Below are positions 9,701-18,100 of a stretch of 36,090 nucleotides of DNA, in pieces. The position numbers were made by a program, and so were the translations under genes. The stretch spans positions 1 through 36,090 of the forward strand of contig NZ_JAIVFW010000068.1 of assembly GCF_020829595.1 (NCBI RefSeq), in the 5' to 3' direction. The stretch's first letter is position 1. Each line of letters begins with the position of its first letter. Below the pieces are notes generated by a model, which made no database searches, was not told where the DNA came from, and worked only from the letters and a program-made list of their open reading frames with translations. This stretch comes from Nostoc sp. CHAB 5844. Its GTDB lineage: Bacteria; Cyanobacteriota; Cyanobacteriia; Cyanobacteriales; Nostocaceae.

Positions 9701-10304
9701 ACGCAATCAGCCTGCATCGCAAATTCTTAGAGGACATCAAGCCGAAGTTTGGCAAGTTGCTTTTAGTCCAGACAGTAAAATGCTTGCATCTGTTAGTGGC
9801 GATGGTACAGCTAAACTGTGGACACTTGATGGTAAATTACTCTCAACCCTGGTAGGACACACAGCTTCAGTATGGATAGCCGCCTTTAGTCCTGACGGTA
9901 AACTAGTGGCGACGGGAAGTGGGGACAATACAGTTAAATTGTGGACAATTGACGGCAAGTTACTGCAAACATTCAAAGGTCACACCGCTGCCATTTGGGG
10001 AGTTGCATTTAGCCCTGATGGCAAAATACTGGCTTCAGGAAGTGTAGATTCTACCATCAAACTTTGGAAACTAGATGGTACAGAAATCACGACTCTCAAA
10101 GGACATAGCGCAGCAATTCGGAAAATTGCCATCAGCCGTGATGGGACTTTTCTGGCTTCTGGAGGTGATGACAATAAACTAATTCTGTGGAATTTGCCGC
10201 GCATTCTTAATCTAGATGCGCTGAAGTATGGTTGCTTTCTGGTGCAGGATTATTTGAGAAATAACACAACATTGGAGGATGGCGATCGCTCTTTGTGTCA
10301 ATAA
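6765..10304 (+). CDS. AAA-like ATPase fused to 14 WD40 repeats
   Basis: Large 1179-residue signalling or scaffold protein of a type abundant in filamentous cyanobacteria. Residues 1-380 form an AAA-like P-loop domain (AAA_35 type) with Walker A NSRQMGKSS (Gly44-Lys45-Ser46) and Walker B FIFIDEID (Asp139-Glu140), followed by a winged-helix-like region. A charged coiled coil lies at about 427-467 and a single membrane helix at about 467-490, placing the ATPase and propeller part on opposite sides of a membrane if inserted. From about 566 to 1150 there are 14 WD40 repeats (GH...FSPDG...S.D.TVKLW), enough for two seven-bladed propellers. Repeats 8-10 are degenerate. It stands alone between repeat-rich spacers. 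Ligand and partners unknown. Confidence 0.93.
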   Translation: MKYQVGGSLPSDDPSYVIRKADEQLYTSLKAGDFCYVLNSRQMGKSSLLHRTSHHLTQEGHSCIYLDVTRLGSEDTTAEQWYKGIILSLFYNLNIAEKVNFKSWWEMQAGLSPVKKLHQFVEEVLLSSEQNQYIFIFIDEIDSLLSLSFSVNDFFAWIRHCYNQRAHDSKYQRLGFALFGVASPSDLITDKRRTPFNIGTAIELDGFKLDEATPLLKGLESVVSQPQVVLQKIIEWTSGQPFLTQKLCQLVVQIAWGTTNGRIDLPSATEGYWVEQLVQKHIIQNWESKDEPEHLRTIRDRLLFDEQKAARLLGLYQQVLQTETADEDAQTNAPVDLNDNQEQTELLLSGLVERHNGYLKIKNLIYRHVFNHQWVIRQLDNLRPYSQIFNAWVLSGYQDESRLLRGQALKDAQNWSQGKSLSDLDYRYFVASQEREQREVQMALEAARVQEVEARLAQEKKTALLQRYLLVAVSIGLFVSSGLGVGTFILYRQAKKSGTQAKNSEIRALISSSEGLFASNRRFDALIEAIKAKQKLRKLGTANTKIEQQVDAVLRQAVYSSDEYNRCWGHTAAVLAVDISPDSSLIASASVDKTIKLWRRDGTEVATLKGHTATVRAVDFSFDGQMLASASEDGTVKLWTKAGTLLKTFKGHTASVWGVAFSPDGQTIASASFDRTVKLWKRDGTLLKTLSGERVGFWGVAFSPDGQTVAATSIDGIVKLWKREGADWQNPKLRQTLQGHTAWVIAVAFSPDGQILASASEDKTVKLWRRDRKDGSYRLDKTLQGHNAGIWGIAFSPDGQTIASASLDKTIKLWNIDGTELRTLKGHTASVWGVSFSPDGSFIASAGAENVVRLWQSENLFQKSIIGQKAGIWSLDISSDSSTIATAGHENTAKLWSRQGKLLKTFMESGGAIFEVSFSGDGKLIALRTYADTVKLQHRDGTLVTSYKDPLGKLLAAVLSPDGQAIAIANVDKVAQIWKRNQPASQILRGHQAEVWQVAFSPDSKMLASVSGDGTAKLWTLDGKLLSTLVGHTASVWIAAFSPDGKLVATGSGDNTVKLWTIDGKLLQTFKGHTAAIWGVAFSPDGKILASGSVDSTIKLWKLDGTEITTLKGHSAAIRKIAISRDGTFLASGGDDNKLILWNLPRILNLDALKYGCFLVQDYLRNNTTLEDGDRSLCQ

Positions 10305-10337
10305 CAGAAGTCAGAATTCAGCATAAAAATAAGCAAA

Positions 10338-10373
10338 AATAACTCCTTCAACAAAGTGAATCAAGGAGTTATT
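10338..10373. terminator. Hairpin terminator between convergent genes
   Basis: Perfect 11-bp arms AATAACTCCTT (10338-10348) and AAGGAGTTATT (10363-10373) lie between the converging AAA/WD40 and PEP-CTERM genes. On the minus strand the hairpin is followed by T-rich sequence, so it best fits termination of the PEP-CTERM gene and possibly acts in both directions. Confidence 0.75.
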
Positions 10374-10393
10374 GTAAGTTTTTACTAACAGTT

Positions 10394-10999
10394 TTAGAAA
10401 ACTTTTTTGAGCTTTTTAGCAGTAACTTTGGATGAGTGCTTACGTTTGAGTGCTGAAGTTGCGCCGACACTGCCGAGAGCAAGTAAGCCAAGGATAGAGG
10501 TGGGTTCAGGGACGCTAACTATAGTGGCAGAAAAATTAATGAGTAATTCACTATCTTCCGGGCCAAAATTTTCAAACCCTGGTGTTAATGGTGGCGCAGA
10601 AAAAACCTCTAAATAACCCGGTGTTGGCAAGAAATTAGCGAAAAATGGACTCGAATAATTTCCCGCAGATGTGGAATAACCAAAACCGTCACCTGTTAAC
10701 TGCTGAATATTAAGACTAATTAAATTATCAACATTAAAAGGTTCGTTTCCTGGTATGGGAGTCCCTGCGGGTTGCAAACCAGTAATTGTTTCACCGTTGC
10801 GTGTACCACTAACGTTCAAAATCTGGTAAAAACCCAATTCATCAGGAGTTTCATTAGTAGTAAAAGTACCAATCGCCTCTATACCAGTACCAGAATAGTT
10901 CCACCTCCAAGTTAAAGCAGAGGCGGCTTGCATTGTCCCAAAAATCAACCCAGATGTGGCGGTGAGAGCTGTAGCAGATAGTAAAGCTAGATATTTCAT
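10394..10999 (-). CDS. PEP-CTERM sorting domain protein
   Basis: Secreted or surface protein of 201 residues. An N-terminal signal peptide (about 1-28, ending near MQAASA) leads to a Gly/Thr/Asn-rich beta-type body. The C-terminus has the sorting signal: VPEPTS at about 164-169, a hydrophobic helix (ILGLLALGSVGATSA) and a basic tail (LKRKHSSK). Established knowledge: PEP-CTERM proteins are processed by an exosortase; none is encoded here. The body has no recognised domain. A second, unrelated PEP-CTERM protein lies at 29757. The gene is convergent with the AAA/WD40 gene. Identification rests on the two terminal signals, which are clear. Confidence 0.9.
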   Translation of the reverse strand: MKYLALLSATALTATSGLIFGTMQAASALTWRWNYSGTGIEAIGTFTTNETPDELGFYQILNVSGTRNGETITGLQPAGTPIPGNEPFNVDNLISLNIQQLTGDGFGYSTSAGNYSSPFFANFLPTPGYLEVFSAPPLTPGFENFGPEDSELLINFSATIVSVPEPTSILGLLALGSVGATSALKRKHSSKVTAKKLKKVF

Positions 11000-11144
11000 G
11001 AAGTTGTTAGTACAATCGCAAATCTTTTAGAGAAATGTGAGACAAATTGAAAACTTGGAGGGTATAGTTTTATGCTCATTTCACCAGTGTGCTATCTTTT
11101 AATGGATAAGCTAACACTGGTGCATTGCCAACTCGCATCAACAC

Positions 11145-11807
11145 TCAACTGTTTTCAGCATGAAGAGCGTTTAAGGCGATTTCTGCTGGATGAACCACTC
11201 CATTACCTACTTTGGCTTTCTCCAACCTACGCAGCACAATCATGCCACGAGAACGATTAGATGAGGAATCTTTATCCACGCAAGCAGCATATAAACGCTG
11301 AATTGGGCATTTCCAAAATCGGGTATAGCGCTTGGGATTTGTATCTGCAATGGTGACTTCTTGAGTTGTCGGGTCATAGTCTGCCAACAAGGAGAAGTGA
11401 CCACCTTCTAAACTGGGATTTTCATGAGCAATTCGGGTATTGAAGTTGAGAATGTGGACATCATTTTCATCACAAACAGCAGTTTCAACTTCGCGGATGA
11501 ATGATTCGAGCGTTACACTCGGCTTATCAAAATGATCCATCCGAATAGACAGCGGTAGTCCTTTTCTTTCGATGTAAAGTTTACAGGTGTCGTAGGTTTC
11601 TGCTAACGTCATACCATCATCTAAAACCGATGCGATCGGCAGTTGGGTGAGATAAAAAATCTCATCAACAGTTGACAGAAAACCTAATGCAGTAAAAGCA
11701 TAGGCGATCGCAGTCACGTTACAACAGTAGATAGGTTGTTGAAACTGGTGCAGTTGAATGATTTCCAAATCTCGTTTGGAAATTTGACCTATGTTATCAA
11801 TATCCAT
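11145..11807 (-). CDS. Phytochelatin synthase-like protein (papain-fold)
   Basis: Protein of 220 residues resembling the N-terminal catalytic domain of phytochelatin synthases, which in plants join gamma-Glu-Cys units of glutathione and in bacteria mostly hydrolyse glutathione or its conjugates. The triad can be placed: Cys28 or Cys29 in QQPIYCCN, His137 in EGGHFSLL and Asp155 in TIADTNP. The His-Asp spacing of 18 residues and the Cys-His spacing of about 108 match plant enzymes. Length agrees with bacterial half-size forms lacking the metal-sensing C-terminus. No export signal is evident. The tandem Cys pair is unusual. Metal detoxification, peptide turnover or a non-glutathione substrate are all possible. 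Confidence 0.82.
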   Translation of the reverse strand: MDIDNIGQISKRDLEIIQLHQFQQPIYCCNVTAIAYAFTALGFLSTVDEIFYLTQLPIASVLDDGMTLAETYDTCKLYIERKGLPLSIRMDHFDKPSVTLESFIREVETAVCDENDVHILNFNTRIAHENPSLEGGHFSLLADYDPTTQEVTIADTNPKRYTRFWKCPIQRLYAACVDKDSSSNRSRGMIVLRRLEKAKVGNGVVHPAEIALNALHAENS

Positions 11808-11888
11808 TTATTTTTACTTTATAGATAATCCCTGACTTTTGCAGGGTTTTTGACCCTGGTAAATTTTCTTAGAATTTTACCAAACAGA

Positions 11889-11943
11889 CAAGGACAGATA
11901 AGACAGTTAAGCAAATAAATTAAGATAGTTAAGATAGTTAAGC
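11889..11943. repeat. 9-bp tandem repeats, second array
   Basis: GGACAGATAAGACAGTTAAG followed by further AAGATAGTT 9-mers. It shares its lead-in and unit with the array at 6541-6610, about 5.3 kb away. Confidence 0.65.
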
Positions 11944-12040
11944 AAAATCAAGTAGCATTTTTGTATAATTAAATACGTTTTTATCGGAAAATTTTCTCTG
12001 TGGTGACAAGCTACAGTTTACACACAAGTTCTTTACATCG

Positions 12041-12208
12041 GCAATGTTAATGCATCGCCTCACATTGTTAATGCATCGCCTCGCAATGTTAATGCATCGC
12101 CTCGCAATGTTAATGCATCGCCTCGCATTGTTAATGCATAGCTTCGCAATGTTAATGCATCGCCTCGCAATGTTAATGCATCGCCTCACATTGTTAATGC
12201 ATCGACTA
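12041..12208. repeat. 21-bp tandem repeat array, 8 units
   Basis: Eight head-to-tail units of exactly 21 bp with consensus gcaatgttaatgcatcgcctc. Units begin at 12041, 12062, 12083, 12104, 12125, 12146, 12167 and 12188; four or five are identical and the others differ at one to four bases. Each contains the palindrome ATGCAT. Some units form GCATT-GTT-AATGC hairpins. The period equals two helical turns and seven codons. The array sits just upstream of the lipid kinase gene. The sequence differs from the arrays at 19281 and 20740, which have the same period. Confidence 0.92.
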
Positions 12209-12358
12209 AAACAAGGAAACAGCAAAAGACAGGCTGATCTCAACTGTATTGCTGTTGGGACTTACGCACAAACCTATCGTCAGAGAGAAGTTAGGATTCT
12301 CTAGGAATGATAGGAATAGTCTGGTATCTTAGCGATCGCTGCTTAATGTTTTACCTTT

Positions 12359-13357
12359 ATGAATCGTTCCGCCTGCTTAATCTTTAATCCAGTTGCGGGT
12401 CAAGGCAACCCAGAGCAAGAACTGATAGAGATTCGAGCATTATTAGAACCAACTATTGACCTAGATATTCATTTCACAACAGAAGAAGTCGGTGCTGATC
12501 AACTGGCGTGTGCCGCAGTTGAGCGAGGAGTTGATGAAATTATTGCTTCTGGGGGTGATGGAACACTTTCAGCGGCGGCCACAGCTGTGATTAATACTAA
12601 TATTCCCTTCGGCATCATTTCGCGGGGAACAGCCAATGCTTTTGCTAATGCCTTGGGAATTCCTGACACAATTGAGGCCGCCTGCCAAACAATTTTACAA
12701 GGCGCAACTCGCAATATAGATGTAGCATATTGCAACGATCGCCCGTTGATATTACTAGCAGGCGTGGGTTTTGAAGCAGAAACTGTAGAAAAAGCTAATC
12801 GAGAAGCTAAAAATCGCTTTGGGATTATAGCTTACATCTTAGCGGGACTCCAGCAGCTAAGAGAATTGCAGAGTTTTGATGTCGAAATTGAGACAGACGA
12901 AAAAATTGTTAAAACCACAGCCGCAGCCGTCACAGTAGCAAACGCGGCACCGCCAACATCAGTTTTAGCCCAAGGGCCAGGGGGAATTATTTATGATGAT
13001 GGATTACTCGACATCACAATCGTAGCTCCCATCAACAAAGCTGGAGCGATCGCCGCGACATATCATCTATTTCAAAGCGCTTCTTCTGGTAATGCAGCCG
13101 AACGGGATGATATTGGTTATCTTCGCGCCAAACATTTTAAAATCACCACTGACCCAGTACAAAAAGTTGTTTTGGATGGCGAGATAGTTGGCACAACACC
13201 AATAGAAGTGAAATGTGTCCCAGCAGGTTTGCGGGTGTTTGTCCCAACGGCAGAAGAAGTTGAACCTGCGGAAAAACTGGAGGGACTGCCTAATTTAGTA
13301 ATTGAGTGGAAGCATCCAAGAGAGGATGAGGAGGACACAGGAGAGTTAAAGGAGTAA
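12359..13357 (+). CDS. YegS/BmrU-type lipid kinase (diacylglycerol kinase family)
   Basis: Cytoplasmic or membrane-associated kinase of 332 residues that probably phosphorylates a lipid such as diacylglycerol. The start shows NPVAGQG (about 10-16), the nucleotide-binding motif GGDGT is at 65-69, followed by PFGIISRGTANAFANALGIP, and the C-terminal beta-sandwich carries the KVVLDGEIVG segment. Normal family length. HIP1 sites flank it. Its last codons contain the AAAGGAG ribosome binding site of the metallophosphoesterase downstream, so the two are an operon and probably translationally coupled. Exact lipid substrate unknown. Confidence 0.92.
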   Translation: MNRSACLIFNPVAGQGNPEQELIEIRALLEPTIDLDIHFTTEEVGADQLACAAVERGVDEIIASGGDGTLSAAATAVINTNIPFGIISRGTANAFANALGIPDTIEAACQTILQGATRNIDVAYCNDRPLILLAGVGFEAETVEKANREAKNRFGIIAYILAGLQQLRELQSFDVEIETDEKIVKTTAAAVTVANAAPPTSVLAQGPGGIIYDDGLLDITIVAPINKAGAIAATYHLFQSASSGNAAERDDIGYLRAKHFKITTDPVQKVVLDGEIVGTTPIEVKCVPAGLRVFVPTAEEVEPAEKLEGLPNLVIEWKHPREDEEDTGELKE

Positions 13358-13363
13358 ACTGTT

Positions 13364-14914
13364 TTGAAGCTTGTTTCTGATCCGGCGATCGCGAAAAAAA
13401 TTCAGAAGATGAATCAGCGAGTCCGCTGGCAAGATCCGTTAATCAAAAAGCGCGGCATTGACCAAACTAGCCTATTGCTAGAAGATGGTCAAGCTGATAA
13501 TCCTGAATTTTCATTTTTGGTAGTAGGAGATAGCGGTTCAGGTAGACATGGCGGACAGAATCCGCAAAGGCGGGTAGCTGAACTGACATTACCGCATATG
13601 AATGACTGTCGGTTTATGCTGCATACAGGCGATGTCATTTATTTAGTTGGGTCGAGTGAGTATTATCAACAAAACTTTATTCAACCTTACAAAGAATATC
13701 TTGTAGGTGGTGAGCATCCCAAAAAGATTGCTTACAACAATATGACTTTTCGTGTGCCGATTTTGCCTGTACCAGGAAATCACGATTATTATGATTTGCC
13801 GATTGTCTTGAACTTGCTATCGATTACAACATTACCAATTCGTCAGTTATTGCGATCGCGCCTCGATATGGATGTTGGTATACATGGATCAGGAACAGGC
13901 GATGCTTATGCCAAAGCATTTCTCGATTATCTCTGTGCATTTAAGTTTCCTGGAGATTTAAATCGGCATTTAGACACATACTACACAGCCAAAACAGACA
14001 CAGGTCGTTGTTTGTCTTATCAGCCGGGACAGTTTACGCGCTTGCCCAATCGCTATTACACTTTTCGTTATGGTGGTATTGACTTCTTTGCTTTAGATTC
14101 CAATACATTTAACGACCCGCCACCAATCCCTGAAACCGCAGAAGGCGACGCAGAACGGAGAATTTTAGAACAACGCCGTCAAGAATTTGAGCAGCAAAAA
14201 CAGCAAATCCTCGAAAAATCCACCAAACTAAATCCCAATGACCCCAGCGAAGCCGAAGATTTAGATGACTTATACGTGAAGTTATCGCAAATTGAAGAAC
14301 TAGTGGTTGATATTGACAAACAATTGGCACCACAACAAGCCACCCACACTGATGTCGAACAGTTGAAATGGCTAAAACAGAGATTAATTGAATCTTGGCA
14401 TAACTCCCAAGTGCGTGGACGCGTGGTTTATTTCCATCATCCTCCCTACGTCACCGAAGCAACCAAATGGCAACAAGCACAAACACTAGCAATTCGCAGT
14501 CGCTTGCGTGAAGTATTCAATGCAGTAGCGGCAACCGTTGGTGATTTAACTCAAGGTCGTGCTGTCGTAGATTTGGTATTAAACGGTCATGCTCATTGCT
14601 TAGAATATCTGCAAACCTATGACACCGGATACGCAGATTCTTTGATTAACTGGATTGTATGTGGCGGAAGTGGGTTTAGTTTGCGCCGACAGCGAACTGA
14701 AGGTGCTGATTTAGTCGATGAAGATAAATTAATTGCGCGATCGCATCTGTATGTTGGTCGAAATGGTCACGGTTCTCAAAAACGCCGTCCTTACTCATGC
14801 CTACGAATTGATGTCACAGGTGAACATCAGCCTAAATTTATTGTCCAGCCTCTAGTTGCAGAATGGTATCAGAGGCAGTGGCATAATCACCAACTAGAAC
14901 CATTGATTATTTAA
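13364..14914 (+). CDS. Calcineurin-like metallophosphoesterase
   Basis: Two-metal phosphoesterase of 516 residues. The family blocks are in order: Asp56 in VVGDSG, GD-V at 89-91 (Asp90), GNHD at about 138-141, a His pair in YFHHPPY near 355-356, and GHAH near 408-411. A charged, Gln/Glu-rich probable coiled-coil insertion (about 264-330) lies between the third and fourth blocks and is unusual. The start appears to be TTG at 13364, supported by AAAGGAG (13348-13354) at good spacing inside the end of the kinase gene; the first internal ATG would lose 15 residues. No signal peptide is evident. Substrate unknown; coupling with a lipid kinase hints at phospholipid or phosphate turnover, which is inference. 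Confidence 0.9.
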   Translation: MKLVSDPAIAKKIQKMNQRVRWQDPLIKKRGIDQTSLLLEDGQADNPEFSFLVVGDSGSGRHGGQNPQRRVAELTLPHMNDCRFMLHTGDVIYLVGSSEYYQQNFIQPYKEYLVGGEHPKKIAYNNMTFRVPILPVPGNHDYYDLPIVLNLLSITTLPIRQLLRSRLDMDVGIHGSGTGDAYAKAFLDYLCAFKFPGDLNRHLDTYYTAKTDTGRCLSYQPGQFTRLPNRYYTFRYGGIDFFALDSNTFNDPPPIPETAEGDAERRILEQRRQEFEQQKQQILEKSTKLNPNDPSEAEDLDDLYVKLSQIEELVVDIDKQLAPQQATHTDVEQLKWLKQRLIESWHNSQVRGRVVYFHHPPYVTEATKWQQAQTLAIRSRLREVFNAVAATVGDLTQGRAVVDLVLNGHAHCLEYLQTYDTGYADSLINWIVCGGSGFSLRRQRTEGADLVDEDKLIARSHLYVGRNGHGSQKRRPYSCLRIDVTGEHQPKFIVQPLVAEWYQRQWHNHQLEPLII

Positions 14915-15175
14915 TAATAATTAACCACCATCAAAGCCGATCAAAACTCTCATTTCTTCCTTGGCGCACATGGCGTACTTGGCAGTTCGTTTAAAAATTT
15001 TCCCTAATCTCACGATGGAACAGGAGTAACTTTTCTTAATATAAAACTACCACTTTTGGAAACATACTTTACACCTTAAGAAAGTGTTAGATAAAGAATT
15101 TGCTTTTTAGCGTAGAAAGTAACCCAATTGCTTTAAAAGTAACTGGAATTTATTGAGCATGAGTGAGAAAATACT

Positions 15176-18100
15176 ATGCTTCAAATTGTAGAAAATTCTT
15201 TAGATTGGCATTGGCTGAGTGGTGGATTAGCAGCCATAGCCCAGGTACAGGAAGGCTTAACTCCCGAAGAAGTATCAGTTGTCTTTTCTGGGCCTAAATT
15301 TTTAGTTTCATTGTTGGCAGGTGTCTTCATGGCATTTGCCTTTCAACTGTTACTAACCAACTTTTCAGTTGCTGCTGGAATTTCATATCTAGGAAGTGAT
15401 TCATCTTCTAGTGATGAATCAGAAACTTTTGGTGAAAGTATTCGCAAAGTAGAAAATCAAGTTGGAATTTGGGCGCTAATAACTTCTACTATTGCACTAT
15501 TTATTGCTTGTTTTTTAGCAGTAAAACTCAGCTTAATTGAAAGTGCATTTCTAGGAGCAATTATTGGCGTAGTCATCTGGTCTGCTTACTTTTCACTGAT
15601 AGTATGGCTAGGTTCATCAACAGTAGGTTCCTTAATAGGTTCTGTTGCCAGTACAGCTAATTCTGGCTTTAAAGCGCTGATGGGAACAGCAACTAGTGCT
15701 GTTGGTGCAAATATCGCAAAAAAACAGATGGTTTCTACTGTGGAAGATATTACAGCCGCAGTCCGCAGAGAATTAACTTCTGGTTTTGATGTTGACAGTG
15801 TTAAAAATACACTACAAAGTTCTTTGAATAATCTGCAAAGACCACAACTAGATTTCCAAGATATTCGCCAGCAATTTGACAAAATTTTCAGTGATATAGA
15901 TTGGCAATCTATCCCTGATAATAATTTGGCGCAAAATTTTAATCGGCAAACCTTTGTCGATTTAATTAGCGATCGCACTAATTTCTCTAAAGCTGATGTC
16001 AATAAAATTGCTGACCAATTAGAAGCTGCTTGGCACCAAACTTTAGCGCGAAGCAATCCAGCACAGCAAGTAATAAACTTGATTACATCTGCGACTCCAG
16101 AAGAATTGCAATCAGATGCATTAGGCGATCGCTTGCAAGAATTAGTGACTGTGGGGGGTAACGGTAACGGCAGTAATAGTGGCATGAAACAAGCCATTCA
16201 AACTGGTTTAAGTGCCGCTTTACCAGTAGTTTTAGAAAGAGTCAATGTCTCGGATATAGATGTGAACAAAATTACCAATCAGCTACAAAAGCTGAAAGAT
16301 AAAGTTCAAGATCTAGATATTGAAAATCTTACTCACCAAATCCAAGAGACTATCGAAAAAACTACTCAAGCAAAGGGTGGTTCATTAAATTCTCATTACC
16401 GTCAAGATGTAGAAGCTTACATTCAAAATTCATTACCTTGGCACTTTAACCGCATCACCATTAAAGATGAATTCCGCGATGTCATCTATGACCCGCAAGC
16501 CGATGCGGCAACCATGTGCCGAGAATTAGAAGGCTTCAACCAAGACGAGTTTGCTAATTTGCTCATCCGCCGGAGTGATATTAGCGAAGCCAGAGTGAAA
16601 GAAATTGCTCAACAGATGGAAGAAATTCGCCAAGAAGTTTTAGAAACTTTGCAACAAGCGGAAGTCAAAGATCAGAGTCAAGATTTGCGGCAACGTATTG
16701 AAAATTATCTGCGTTCAACTGATAAAAAAGAATTGAATTCCGAAGCTGTTGAGCAAGATTTTTCTAAATTACTCACAGAATTAAAAGCTGATTTTGAAGA
16801 TTTCAACGGACGCTTACAGGGATTTGACCGCGATGTTTTTCTGCAAGTGTTGCAGCAACGTCAAGACTTCAGCGAAGAAGAAGCTAATAATCTGCTGAAT
16901 CAGCTAGAAAGTGTACGTGATTCTGTCTTAGGTCAATTAGGAGAACAAGCAAGAACACAAACAGAAGATTTGCGGCAAAGAGTCGAAGATTATCTGCGGA
17001 ATACTAATAAGGAAGAATTAAATCCTGAAGGTATTCGCCGTGATTTCAGCACTTTACTCCAAGACCCCCAAGCTGGATTTAATTTATTGCGTCAGCGCCT
17101 ATCTCAGTTTGATCGTAATACTTTAGTCAGTCTGCTGAGTCAGCGTCAAGATTTGAATGCGGATGAAGTTAATCAAATTCTCGATCAGCTAGAAGCAGTT
17201 AGAGATAACATCTTGCAAACGCCGCAAGCAATAGCCGATAAAGCCAAAGAACAGTACGAACAAACCACAACTAAAATTGCTGAATATTTCCGCAACACCA
17301 ACTTGGAAGAACTCAACCCAGAAGGTATCCGCCAAGATTTAGAAAAATTGCTGGTTGATCCAAAAGAAGGAATTTCTGCAATTCGCCATCGCTTGTCTCA
17401 CATTGACCGCGAAACTTTAGTCAAACTCGTTACTCAACGCGGCGACTTAAGCGAAGAACAAGTTCAACGGCTAATTGACCAAGTGCAAGAGGCGATTACT
17501 AACATTATTAAAGCGCCGCGTCGCTTGGCAAACCGTACCATTCAGCGAGTTGTCGATTTTGAAAGAAATCTCGAAGATTACCTGCGTCACACCAATAAAG
17601 AAGAACTCAACCCAGACAGTATCAAGCGCGATTTACAACTGCTGGTGCGAGATCCCCGCGCTGGAATTGGGAACTTGAGCGATCGCTTTTCTCACGTTGA
17701 CCGTTCCACAATTGTGGCGTTATTATCCCAACGTGAGGATATTTCTGAAGAAGAAGTTAACCGTATTGCCGATCAGATAGTATCGGCGCGTGATGCAATT
17801 GTGAAACAATATCGGCAGATTCAACAAGGAGTGAAATCAGCGACTGAGCAAGTTACAGGCAGAATTCGCAATTACCTCAACTCCCTGAATCGTTCTGAAC
17901 TAAATTATGACGACATCAGACATGATTTTGCGAAATTGTTTGATGACCCGCAAGCCGGATTTGAAGCATTGCGCGATCGCCTGAGTCAATTTGATCGTGA
18001 TACCTTAGTTGCAATTCTCAGTTCTCGTCAAGATATTTCTGAGGAAGACGCTAACCGAATTATCAACCAAATTGAAGCCGCACGCGATAGCGTCCTGCAA

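Larger units (their letters stand above)
11808..12358. other. Repeat-rich intergenic region
   Basis: A 551-bp gap between divergent genes without a credible protein gene. It contains an imperfect hairpin near 11858-11881, a 9-bp repeat array (11889-11943), the 21-bp tandem array (12041-12208) and a solitary GGGACTTACGCA word (12258-12269). That word matches the end of the MITE-like element at 26194. Open frames through the array on both strands exist only because the period is a multiple of three. Confidence 0.6.

Noticed and set aside
11072-11260. 62-codon plus-strand frame at the end of the phytochelatin synthase-like gene
   Set aside because: Mostly antisense to that gene, with no recognisable features.
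12041-12208. CRISPR array
   Set aside because: Units are contiguous 21-mers without unique spacers of 30-40 bp, and there are no cas genes. The same applies to 19281-19532 and 20740-20823.
12256-12271. A second complete MITE of the 26194 type
   Set aside because: Only one end-word (GGGACTTACGCA) is present; no inverted partner was found nearby.
11938-12304. Frames on both strands through the 12041 array (MLMHRLA or RRCINIA repeats)
   Set aside because: Same artefact of a 21-bp period; no start signal or non-repeat domain.
15586-16197. 203-codon minus-strand frame inside the 1041-residue protein gene
   Set aside because: Fully inside a clear gene on the other strand, with no family motif.
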